A stretch of 40,979 bases of DNA, from assembly GCA_964459985.1 (NCBI GenBank), contig CAYWOS010000017.1:1-40979 (forward strand), written 5' to 3'. The notes beneath the pieces are model-generated. The model had not been told where the DNA came from, ran no database searches, and saw nothing but the letters and a program-made list of their open reading frames with translations. Below, piece after piece: positions 24,806 to 31,763 of the stretch (positions within the stretch are counted from its first letter, which is position 1; each line of letters starts with the position of its first letter). Both the position numbers and the translations under genes were made by a program. This DNA is from CAYWOS01 sp964459985 (GTDB lineage Bacteria; Bacillota; Clostridia; Christensenellales; Aristaeellaceae).

Positions 24806-24960
24806 GGGAACGGACGGGGGCGTCCTTTCTTCTTGAAGAAGAAAGGACCAAAGAAGACGTTTTGGGGATATCTGTCAATCCGGCATGAGAGATACAGGTT
24901 GGGACAAGGATGCAGGGGTTCAAGTTTCGACCCCGAAACGCCGCCGCGCGGCGACGGCGA
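24806..24960. repeat. Intergenic element with perfect palindrome (REP/MITE-like)
   Basis: A perfect inverted repeat with 13-bp arms and a single central base occupies 24822-24848 (arms GTCCTTTCTTCTT and its complement). It is followed by ACCAAAGAAGACGTTTTGGGG, which re-uses the AAAGAAGAC theme. Further on, GGGG and CCCC flank a TTCAAGTTTCGA loop (about 24914-24933). There is no T-tract, so it is not a standard terminator, and there is no reading frame. Composition and layout suggest a dispersed intergenic repeat. Only one copy occurs here, so repetitiveness is inferred. Confidence 0.5.
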
Positions 24961-24984
24961 TGAATACATTAAAGGACATATCCT

Positions 24985-25464
24985 ATGCCGATTACGTTTG
25001 AAAGCATCCTCTCCTTCCCGCGCGGAACGCTGCGCGGGCTGCTCATCGACGCCTATTCCTTCAACCCGGACTATCAAGCGCGGTGCGACGCCGACTGGCG
25101 CGCGTTCGACGATTTCTTCTACGATCACCCGTCCATCGCGGAGAAATACGGCTTCGTCACGGCTTTGGACGGCGCGCCCATCGGCCATATCTCGTGGGAC
25201 CCGCGCCATATGCCCGCTTACGCGCAGATCGGGCACAACTGCATCATTGCCGCGCAAAAAGGCAAGGGCTACGGCAGAATCCAGCTCGCCGAGGCGGTTC
25301 GGCGCATTCGCCTCTCTCCCGTCGAAAAGATCATCGTTTCGACCAATTCCGATCTGATCCCGGCGCAGCGCAATTACGAAAGCGTCGGCTTCGTCCTTGT
25401 CCGCCGCGACGCGAATACGACGCCCGACCTGTTTTACGAGTACCGCGTACAGCCGCTCCCTTGA
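24985..25464 (+). CDS. GNAT family N-acetyltransferase
   Basis: This 159-residue protein has the GNAT acetyl-CoA site as HNCIIAAQKGKGYGRIQLAEAVRRI (Q/R-x-x-G-x-G/A pattern) and the later STNSDLIPAQRNYESVGFVLVRR, typical of the last helix and strand of the fold. The substrate is unknown. The start follows AAAGGAC with close spacing. It lies downstream of the palindromic element. Its stop codon overlaps the -35 of the pduL promoter, so it is transcriptionally separate from pduL. Confidence 0.82.
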   Translation: MPITFESILSFPRGTLRGLLIDAYSFNPDYQARCDADWRAFDDFFYDHPSIAEKYGFVTALDGAPIGHISWDPRHMPAYAQIGHNCIIAAQKGKGYGRIQLAEAVRRIRLSPVEKIIVSTNSDLIPAQRNYESVGFVLVRRDANTTPDLFYEYRVQPLP

Positions 25465-25488
25465 TTTTTCATCCATATGATGTATAAT
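25461..25488 (+). promoter_or_regulatory. Promoter of pduL
   Basis: TTGATT (25461-25466), a 16-bp spacer and perfect TATAAT (25483-25488). The -35 overlaps the stop codon of the preceding acetyltransferase gene. Confidence 0.72.
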
Positions 25489-25521
25489 AAAGAAGCAACA
25501 ACGCGGAAGGAAGTGTCAGGC

Positions 25522-26094
25522 ATGGCAAAAGTATTGGTTGAAACCTCGGCTCGTCACGTGCACGTGACGCAGCAGGATTTGGAAACGCTTTTCGGCGCGG
25601 GGTATGAATTGCATCCCAAGAAGGCGCTTTCGCAGCCCAGTCAGTTCGCCAGCGAAGAGCGCGTGGACATCGTCGGCCCCAAGAAAACGCTGGCCGGCGT
25701 CAGTATTCTGGGGCCCGTCCGTCCCGCCACGCAGGTGGAGATTTCGCTCACCGACGCGCGCGCGATCGGCGTAACCGCGCCCATCCGCGAATCGGGCGAT
25801 ATCGCCGCAAGCGGCGCGTGCAAGCTGGTCGGTCCTCATGGCGAGGTCGAGGTGAAGGAAGGCGTCATCGCCGCCAAGCGCCACATCCACATGACGCCCG
25901 CGGACGCCGAAGCCTTCGGCGTCAAGGACAAGGACGAAGTATCGGTCAAGATCGACGGCAACGGCCGCTCGCTCATTCTGGGCGACGTCGTCGTGCGCGT
26001 CAGCCCCAAGTTCGCCCTCGCCATGCACATCGATACCGACGAGAGCAACGCCGGCTGCGTCGCTCCCGGCACGATGGGCGAAGTCATCAAGTAA
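25522..26094 (+). CDS. pduL: Phosphate propanoyltransferase (phosphotransacylase) PduL
   Basis: This 190-residue PduL interconverts acyl-CoA plus phosphate with acyl phosphate plus CoA. The two tandem domains carry the zinc-binding HxH motifs: ETSARHVHVT near the N-terminus and AAKRHIHMTPADAEAFGV in the second half. The C-terminal MHIDTDESNAG is also typical. No microcompartment-targeting peptide precedes the first domain, and no shell-protein genes are nearby. It is therefore probably the cytosolic, housekeeping form used instead of Pta for acetate and ATP formation. GGAAGG precedes the ATG. It has its own promoter and a weak downstream terminator. Confidence 0.93.
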   Translation: MAKVLVETSARHVHVTQQDLETLFGAGYELHPKKALSQPSQFASEERVDIVGPKKTLAGVSILGPVRPATQVEISLTDARAIGVTAPIRESGDIAASGACKLVGPHGEVEVKEGVIAAKRHIHMTPADAEAFGVKDKDEVSVKIDGNGRSLILGDVVVRVSPKFALAMHIDTDESNAGCVAPGTMGEVIK

Positions 26095-26097
26095 TCA

Positions 26098-26127
26098 GAA
26101 AACGGCCGTCCGAAAGGGCGGTCGTTT
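26098..26127 (+). terminator. Weak terminator after pduL
   Basis: AACGGCCGTC and GGCGGTCGTT can form a 10-bp stem with two G-U pairs and a CGAAAG loop, followed by only a short T-rich tail. Termination may be partial. Confidence 0.45.
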
Positions 26128-26139
26128 GTGGAGGAGACA

Positions 26140-26637
26140 ATGGAATTTGAAGGCTTAACCTTCACGCCGTTCACGCGCGAGGATATTCCCGTCCTCACGC
26201 CCGTCATGAAGCGCGCGTTTGACGAGGATTCGCGGATGTTCTTTCAAAACCCCGTCGGCGGCCCTCCGGGCTACGACGACGGCAGCTTCCTGCAAAAATG
26301 GGGCGTCGAATCGGGCGCGAACGCCTACCGCATCGACAGGGACGGCGATCCCGTCGGCGTCATCATCCTGTTTATCAACAGGGAAAAGCACGCCGGCTTT
26401 CTGGGCTGCCTGTTCGTCGACGCCGACCGCGCGCGGCAGGGCATCGGTCAGACGGCGTGGCGCTTCGCCGAGGCGACCTTCCCCGACGTGACGGTGTGGG
26501 AAACCGAAACGCCCGCCGTGTCCTACCGCAACCATTGCTTCTACGTCAACAAATGCGGCTTTCAGGTCTACGCCGTCGAGGGCGGCGACGACCGCTTTGA
26601 GGCGCAGTTCAAGTTAAGGAAGCATACAGGCAGGTAA
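26140..26637 (+). CDS. GNAT family N-acetyltransferase
   Basis: This 165-residue acetyltransferase starts EFEGLTFTPFTREDIPVLTPVM. The acetyl-CoA site is LFVDADRARQGIGQTAWRFAE (R-x-x-G-I-G), and the C-terminal NHCFYVNKCGFQVYAVEGG is usual for GNAT proteins with the FY...GF pattern. The substrate is unknown. I chose the ATG at 26140 because GGAGG ends 5 nt before it; an in-frame GTG at 26128 overlaps that site. It shares a bidirectional terminator with the convergent lipase gene. Confidence 0.85.
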   Translation: MEFEGLTFTPFTREDIPVLTPVMKRAFDEDSRMFFQNPVGGPPGYDDGSFLQKWGVESGANAYRIDRDGDPVGVIILFINREKHAGFLGCLFVDADRARQGIGQTAWRFAEATFPDVTVWETETPAVSYRNHCFYVNKCGFQVYAVEGGDDRFEAQFKLRKHTGR

Positions 26638-26652
26638 ATCCCGCAACAAAAC

Positions 26653-26686
26653 AAGCTGCCCCGCAAAGCGCGCGGCAGCTTTTTTG
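26653..26686. terminator. Bidirectional terminator between acetyltransferase and lipase genes
   Basis: AAGCTGCC (26653-26660) pairs with GGCAGCTT (26674-26681). Rightward it is followed by a run of T; leftward by TTGTTTTGTTG. It can serve both convergent genes. Confidence 0.8.
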
Positions 26687-26694
26687 TCTGGCAT

Positions 26695-27777
26695 TCAATC
26701 CATGCTTAAAACATACGCCGCCAGCTGCGCGGCGTACGCGGCGGGCATATGCCGCGACGCGACATCCTTGAGAAGCGACAGATCGTTCATCGTCAGCGTT
26801 AAAAGCAGCGACAGAAGCGGCGTATAATCGGTGTTCAGCCGGATCATGCCCATCAGGCCGCCCAGCGCGTCATTCAGCCCGCCGCCCGCTGCGCCGCCAA
26901 TGCCGTCGACGATCCCCAGCATGAATTCAAAGGCGCTCATGCCGTCATCCGCCGCGCCGGGGCCAGTCAGGCTGTGCTTGAGATTGTAGTAGTCATCGAC
27001 CGTCGGCGCGATGGCGAAAAGCGTCTGCAAGCCTTTTTCAAGACGCCGAACGTCGTCCGCTTGGCCGCGCAGCACGATGTCCGTTCCCGCGCGGTCGAAT
27101 CCCCACGCCGCGAGCGGCACGCGCGGCACGACGTCGGTTTCGGACACAATATTGAAAATGTTGTCATACTCATCGGCAAGATCCCCGCGCACAGTGCGCG
27201 GCGTGGCGAAGGTGTAGACGTACAGCCCGTCGCCGCCGTAGCGGTCGTCCATCAGCAGCCCGACCAGATTGGCGCACGCCGCGCCCCGGCTGTAGCCGGT
27301 CACGACGGCGAGCGGTTTGCCTTCCGCCTCATAGACAGGCGCAAACTGCGCCATCGCCTCGACCGCCGCGAGATAAAAACCCTTGGCATACGCGGGGTCG
27401 GGATCATCGGGCGACGCGATATCGAAATTGGATCGCCACTCGCCCGCGCCCGTGCCGCGAATCGTAAACAGCAGCAGCGTTTCATCCCGGCCGTTGATCG
27501 TCACCGTCTTTTTGCCGACGGTGTAGGCGCAGGTGTCGCTCAAATCGGTCGCGGGTTTGTCGTAATGCTTTTGCAGAACAATCTCAAAGCCCGCGTCGGC
27601 CAGCGCGGTTCGCGCCTGCGCGGCGGTCGAAAACATCGACAGCGCCAGCGCGTCCTGCGCCAGCCGTCCCGAAAACGTTGTGTTTCCCCCCGTAAACGCC
27701 TCGCCCGACAGCCTTTCCGCCGAGGCAACGCCAAGCAGCAGCATCAGCGCGCATCCGATAGCCAAAAACCGGCGCAT
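26695..27777 (-). CDS. Secreted lipase family (class 3-like) alpha/beta-hydrolase
   Basis: This 360-residue protein has a cleavable signal peptide (hydrophobic stretch about 5-19, cut near ASA-E). The nucleophile elbow GYSRG gives S163. D215 in SETDVVPRVPL and H268 in YNLKHSLTG complete a plausible Ser-Asp-His triad in the order and spacing of class 3 lipases. Residues 102-110, LLFTIRGTG, supply the oxyanion-hole strand. The substrate could be a lipid or another ester. I chose the ATG at 27777 over the ATG 6 bp upstream, because GGAGG lies 7 nt before it but only 1 nt before the earlier one. It is monocistronic, with its own extended -10 promoter. Confidence 0.8.
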   Translation of the reverse strand: MRRFLAIGCALMLLLGVASAERLSGEAFTGGNTTFSGRLAQDALALSMFSTAAQARTALADAGFEIVLQKHYDKPATDLSDTCAYTVGKKTVTINGRDETLLLFTIRGTGAGEWRSNFDIASPDDPDPAYAKGFYLAAVEAMAQFAPVYEAEGKPLAVVTGYSRGAACANLVGLLMDDRYGGDGLYVYTFATPRTVRGDLADEYDNIFNIVSETDVVPRVPLAAWGFDRAGTDIVLRGQADDVRRLEKGLQTLFAIAPTVDDYYNLKHSLTGPGAADDGMSAFEFMLGIVDGIGGAAGGGLNDALGGLMGMIRLNTDYTPLLSLLLTLTMNDLSLLKDVASRHMPAAYAAQLAAYVLSMD

Positions 27778-27809
27778 GTTCATCCCTCCGATCGGTGTGT
27801 TCCCGATTC

Positions 27810-27818
27810 ATTGTAGCA
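27810..27818 (-). promoter_or_regulatory. Extended -10 promoter of the lipase gene
   Basis: On the minus strand, TGC followed by TACAAT (27815-27810), about 33 bp before the start codon. No good -35 is seen, so this would depend on the TGn extension. Confidence 0.5.
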
Positions 27819-27862
27819 CGTTTTCCCGTCCGCCGCCACACGCGAATGACGGCACAAGTTTG

Positions 27863-29695
27863 TCAGCCGCGCTGCGACAGCACGGCGTACAGAACGGTCA
27901 GGATCAGTACGCCGACGTCGGCGAACACCGCAACCCACATGCCGACCAGTCCCAGCGCGCTGAAAAGCAGCACCAGCGCCTTCATCGCGAACGCGAACGC
28001 GATATTTCGCCGGACAATGGCGGCCGTTTTGCGCGCGATCCGCATGGCGCGCGGCAGCTTCATCAGTTGGTCGTCCATCAGCACGACGTCCGCCGCCTCG
28101 ATCGCCGCGTCGCTGCCCAGCGCGCCCATCGCCACGCCGACGTCGACGCGCGACAGCACCGGCGCGTCGTTGATGCCGTCGCCCACGAACGCCACGGTCG
28201 TCTGCGGGGACAGCAGTTTCTCCACGGCGGCGACCTTTTGATCAGGCAAAAGCCCGGCAAACGCTTCGTCCACGCCCGTTTGCTCGCGTACGGCGTTCGC
28301 CGCCGCCTCGCGGTCGCCTGTGAGCATGACGGTTTTTTTCACGCCCAGCGCTTTCATTTGCGCGATCGCCTCGCCCGCCTCGGGCTTGACATCGTCCGAT
28401 ATCACGATGTGCCCGAGGTATTCGCCCTCGCGCGCGATGTGCACCGCCGTGCCGGGGATATGGCACTCGTGCCAGTCGGCGCCCACGGCGTTCATCAGTT
28501 TGCCGTTGCCGACGTACGTCTGCCTGCCGTCGATCGTCGCCGCGATCCCCTGCCCGGCGATCTCGCGCACGTCCGCAATGCGGCTCTTCTCGATGTGCCC
28601 GCCGTGCGCGCGCAGGATGGATTGCGCGATGGGGTGCGAGGAAAAGCTCTCGGCGGCGGCGGCGATATCGAGCAGCTCGGCTTCGGTAACGCCGTGCTCA
28701 TGGATCGCCGACACGCTGAAGCGTCCCATCGTCAGCGTGCCCGTTTTGTCAAACACCACGGTATCGACCTTGGCGAGCGTTTCCAGATCGTTCGCGCCCT
28801 TGACGAGAATGCCGTGCCGCGACGCCGCGCCGATGCCGCTAAAGAAGGAAAGCGGCACCGAAACCACCAGCGCGCAGGGGCAGGAAACGACCAAAAAGAT
28901 CAGCGCGCGCGACAGCCATTCGCTCCACCCGCCGCCGAGCGCGAGCGGCGGCGCCACGGCGAGCAGCACGGCGCAGACGACCACGCAGGGCGTGTACACG
29001 CGGGCGAAGCGCGTGATGAACCCCTCGACTTTGGCTTTCTTTTCGGCGGCTTCCTCGGTGAGCTGCAGGATGCGCGCCGCCGTACCGTTTTCGTAAGCGC
29101 TCGTGACGCGGACGGCAATCACGCCCGTCAGGTTGACGCTGCCGCAATACACGTTTTCGCCCACGCCGCGATCCACGGGCAGGCTTTCACCCGTGAGCGC
29201 GGAGGTATCGACGCCGGTCGCGCCCTCGATGATTTCGCCGTCGAGCGGTATCCTTTCGCCGGGCTTCACGATGATCGTTTCGCCGACGGCGACTTCTTCG
29301 GGCCTGACGGCGATTTCTACCCCGCCGCGTTTGACGGTCGCGCTGTCCGGGCGGATGTCCATCAGCGCGGCGATGGATTTGCGGCTGCGCCCCACGGCGA
29401 TATCCTCAAACAGTTCGCCGATCTCGAAAAACAGCATCACCGCGACCGCCTCGGGGTATTCGCCGACGCAGAACGCGCCGAGCGTGGCGATCAGCATAAG
29501 GAATTTTTCATCGAAAAACTCCCCGTGAAGGATATTCTTCACCGCTTCCCACACGACCTCGTACCCGACGATCAGGTACGGAATCAGGAAAGCGATCAGC
29601 CGCCACGCGCCGGTCAAGGGCGACAGCCACGCGCCGACAAGCAGCGCCGCCGCCGCGAGAATACGGTACAGAATGATCTTTTGTTCCTTATCCAT
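27863..29695 (-). CDS. cadA: Heavy-metal P1B-type ATPase (Zn/Cd/Pb exporter)
   Basis: This 610-residue metal exporter has the P-type landmarks ALTGESLPV, metal-site SCPCAL (C272, C274), phosphorylated DKTGTLT (D316), SSHPIA, MLTGDRE, and GDGINDAPVL. An Asp in the last helix (VFADVGVLILTVLY) is the third ligand typical of Zn/Cd/Pb (P1B-2) pumps rather than copper pumps. The N-terminus goes straight into membrane helices with no HMA metal-binding domain, so it is shorter than most CadA/ZntA. Its start overlaps the ArsR gene by 8 bp. Regulation by that repressor is strongly implied. Confidence 0.94.
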   Translation of the reverse strand: MDKEQKIILYRILAAAALLVGAWLSPLTGAWRLIAFLIPYLIVGYEVVWEAVKNILHGEFFDEKFLMLIATLGAFCVGEYPEAVAVMLFFEIGELFEDIAVGRSRKSIAALMDIRPDSATVKRGGVEIAVRPEEVAVGETIIVKPGERIPLDGEIIEGATGVDTSALTGESLPVDRGVGENVYCGSVNLTGVIAVRVTSAYENGTAARILQLTEEAAEKKAKVEGFITRFARVYTPCVVVCAVLLAVAPPLALGGGWSEWLSRALIFLVVSCPCALVVSVPLSFFSGIGAASRHGILVKGANDLETLAKVDTVVFDKTGTLTMGRFSVSAIHEHGVTEAELLDIAAAAESFSSHPIAQSILRAHGGHIEKSRIADVREIAGQGIAATIDGRQTYVGNGKLMNAVGADWHECHIPGTAVHIAREGEYLGHIVISDDVKPEAGEAIAQMKALGVKKTVMLTGDREAAANAVREQTGVDEAFAGLLPDQKVAAVEKLLSPQTTVAFVGDGINDAPVLSRVDVGVAMGALGSDAAIEAADVVLMDDQLMKLPRAMRIARKTAAIVRRNIAFAFAMKALVLLFSALGLVGMWVAVFADVGVLILTVLYAVLSQRG

Positions 29696-30029
29696 GATGC
29701 CTTTCCTCCGTCAAATGCTCAAATCCCTGCCCGATCATCAGGCGCACATGCCCGTCGGCGAGCGCGTAATAAATCGTCTTGCCCTCGCGGCGGCTCGCGA
29801 CCAGATGCGCGTCCCTCAGCACTTTTAGCTGATGCGAGATCGCCGACTGCGACATGCCGAGCAGCTCGGCGATGGCGCACACACACAGTTCGGACTCGAA
29901 CAGCCCGTACAGAATTTTTACGCGCGTCGAGTCCCCGAAGATCTTGAACAAATCCGCCAGATCGCACAGCAATTCGTCGCGCGGCAGATCGTCCGCCACT
30001 TTTTGCAGCCTGTCCCCGTGATCGTGCAT
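29688..30029 (-). CDS. ArsR/SmtB family metal-responsive repressor
   Basis: In this 113-residue winged-helix repressor the DNA-reading helix is MSQSAISHQLKVLR. Two metal sites known in the family can be seen. The alpha-3 motif ELCVC carries C49 and C51, as in CadC/ArsR. The alpha-5 motif D92-x-H94-x10-H105-x2-E108 matches the zinc site of SmtB exactly. Metal binding should release it from the operator just upstream and induce this gene and the overlapping exporter. The N-terminal MHDHGD could add a metal-binding tail. This points to Zn or Cd as inducer. Confidence 0.93.
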   Translation of the reverse strand: MHDHGDRLQKVADDLPRDELLCDLADLFKIFGDSTRVKILYGLFESELCVCAIAELLGMSQSAISHQLKVLRDAHLVASRREGKTIYYALADGHVRLMIGQGFEHLTEERHHG

Positions 30030-30046
30030 CGCATGAACCTCCGTTC

Positions 30047-30093
30047 ATTTGAATATCCGTTCATATGATAGAACATTCATGTGTATTTGTCAA
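30047..30093 (-). promoter_or_regulatory. Promoter and SmtB-type operator of the ArsR-exporter operon
   Basis: On the minus strand, TTGACA (30093-30088), a 17-bp spacer and TATCAT (30070-30065). The inverted repeat ATATGAA-N6-TTCAAAT (30066-30047, TGAA-N6-TTCA core with near-symmetric flanks) overlaps the end of the -10. This is the usual placement for ArsR/SmtB repression. Confidence 0.78.
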
Positions 30094-30120
30094 GCGAAAA
30101 AAGCGAAAATTCTCCGTAAT

Positions 30121-30148
30121 CAAAAACCGCCGCGACGGTCGCGGCGGC
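30121..30148 (-). terminator. Terminator of the 493-residue SH3 protein gene
   Basis: Read leftward, CCGCCGCGAC and GTCGCGGCGG form a perfect GC-rich hairpin followed by TTTTTG, 20 bp past the stop codon. Confidence 0.85.
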
Positions 30149-30168
30149 AATGCCAGATGATACGCGGA

Positions 30169-31650
30169 TTATCGCGCGTTCCACTGATCCTGCAAAACGT
30201 AGCCGTATTCATCCGTCGCGGGAAACCAGACGTGATACCACGCGTCGCTTATGACGCCAAGGACGCGCATATCGCCGTAGGACGGGAGCGCCCTGCCACC
30301 CGTTTTTTCGGCGCGCGGATACAGCGTCGCCGAGGCGGCGTCCTTCATATAGATACGCGGCATGGCGTCGAGGGACGCCGTGAGCGGCTGATCGAAATCG
30401 AGGTATTTCTTCATCATCCAGCCCGTTTTGCCGCCGACGGACACATTCACCCAATCGCCTTTGATGCCGATGATTTTGACAGGCGTTCCGTTATAGTATT
30501 TGCCGAGCGACCCGCTCCTGGCGCTTGCTTCCTCGCGCAGGTGCAGCCGGTCGGCGGGATCGGGGTTGTTGACGAGCGCGAAACCCTCGCCGTTCATGCC
30601 CTTGACCGCCGACGCGACGGAGGACAGCGCGTTCCAGTCGACCGACGCGATATCGCCAAAGCCGTGCGCGCCGAAGTACAGCGTATTCCGGTCGCGGTCG
30701 ATGACGCAGCTCTTCCCGAACAGCAGGCTGACGCCCGCATCCGCCTCCGTGACGCCCCATGTCCCGTCGCCGTTTGGCTCGACGGAAACGCATTGCCCGT
30801 TGATGTCCAGCGAATTGGTAAAGTTTTCGTAACCGTACATCGTACCCATCGGCAGGGGCGAGCTTTCGGCGAGGTGAAACACGCCGTCGAAATCGCAGCC
30901 GACGAACACGCGCTCGCCGCGCCGATTGGTCATCAGAAAGCGGTAATGTCCGTCCGCGAACGCGCCGCTCACAAACGCGTATTCGGGCATCAGATACGCG
31001 GCGGCATCGGCGATGAACGCACGTTCGGGCCAGTCGCCGTCATATTCTTCTTCGACAAAGTACGGAAACCGCGCGAAATCGAAATCCTTGAGCGGGAAGC
31101 CGTTTTCGATCCACGGCGCGGGAAGGCGGCGCTCGAAGGCGGGAGAAAGCAGGTTGTCATTCTCGTCCCTGACCTCGCGGCGGCAGACGATCGTCCCGAC
31201 GCCGTCCACGCGCTCCCAGCCCATCAAATACTCGTCGTATCCGCCGTCGCCGACGCCGGTCCGCCAGATTTCGCTGACGCTCCCCCATTCGCCGTTTTCG
31301 CCGCGAAAGGCGGAGAACACCGTGGTATAGTCATCGTCATACGTCCAGTACAGCGCGTTATCGGCGTCGAGCAGCAATTTAGGGCAGCCGATATCCTGCC
31401 GAAGCGCGCGCGGGTTATCCACGGTCATTGTCCACGCGCCGTCCCGCTTCTCCAGCACGCACAGGATGTTGACGCCGTTGTCATTCAGCGCGGCAGCGGC
31501 GGTGTCGCCCCACGTCTGGACATCGGCAATCGCCGCGCCCGGGTGCGCCGCGTCAAGAACGGCGCGAACCGCCGCCGTGTCGTCCGCCAGCGCCGGCAGC
31601 GCCGCGAACAGAAAAACCATCAAAAGAAGCGCCGCCGCCGTTCGTTTCAT
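30169..31650 (-). CDS. Secreted SH3-domain protein (493 residues)
   Basis: A signal peptide (hydrophobic 5-22, likely cut after ALA) is followed by a long unrecognised domain. The C-terminus has a bacterial SH3 domain (LHLREEASARSGSLGKYYNG...GDWVNVSVGGKTGWMMKKYL) and a second SH3-like module (TLYPRAEKTGG...AWYHVWFPATDEYGYVLQ). Bacterial SH3 domains usually bind cell-wall peptides. The central region (YWTYDDDYTTVF, WRTGVGD) may form a propeller-like repeat, but I cannot name it. The C-terminal layout matches that of the neighbouring 584-residue protein. I chose the ATG at 31650 because a signal peptide and GGGGGG precede or follow it appropriately. A probable terminator separates it from the BlaI operon. 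Confidence 0.75.
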   Translation of the reverse strand: MKRTAAALLLMVFLFAALPALADDTAAVRAVLDAAHPGAAIADVQTWGDTAAAALNDNGVNILCVLEKRDGAWTMTVDNPRALRQDIGCPKLLLDADNALYWTYDDDYTTVFSAFRGENGEWGSVSEIWRTGVGDGGYDEYLMGWERVDGVGTIVCRREVRDENDNLLSPAFERRLPAPWIENGFPLKDFDFARFPYFVEEEYDGDWPERAFIADAAAYLMPEYAFVSGAFADGHYRFLMTNRRGERVFVGCDFDGVFHLAESSPLPMGTMYGYENFTNSLDINGQCVSVEPNGDGTWGVTEADAGVSLLFGKSCVIDRDRNTLYFGAHGFGDIASVDWNALSSVASAVKGMNGEGFALVNNPDPADRLHLREEASARSGSLGKYYNGTPVKIIGIKGDWVNVSVGGKTGWMMKKYLDFDQPLTASLDAMPRIYMKDAASATLYPRAEKTGGRALPSYGDMRVLGVISDAWYHVWFPATDEYGYVLQDQWNAR

Positions 31651-31714
31651 CCGCTTAACCCCCCAAGAATCATTCGTCAATGATAGAACGCGCTTCTCCG
31701 CCATATTCTTGCAT

Positions 31715-31757
31715 AAAAAGGAAAGGGACCGACGCGAAAGCGCGTCAGCCCCGTCCC
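31715..31757 (-). terminator. Probable terminator of the BlaI-M56 operon
   Basis: Read leftward after the 584-residue gene, GACGCG-CTTT-CGCGTC (31746-31731) is flanked by imperfect GGGAC/GGTCCC pairing and followed by TTTCCTTTTT. Confidence 0.55.
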
Positions 31758-31763
31758 GTTCCC

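Noticed and set aside
24914..24934. Segment resembling a tRNA T-arm (GGGGTTCAAG...CCCC)
   Set aside because: The loop is too long, and no acceptor stem, anticodon arm or CCA end can be built around it; it belongs to the intergenic element.
25522..26094. PduL as a sign of a bacterial microcompartment operon
   Set aside because: There are no shell proteins, no aldehyde dehydrogenase and no targeting peptide on PduL.
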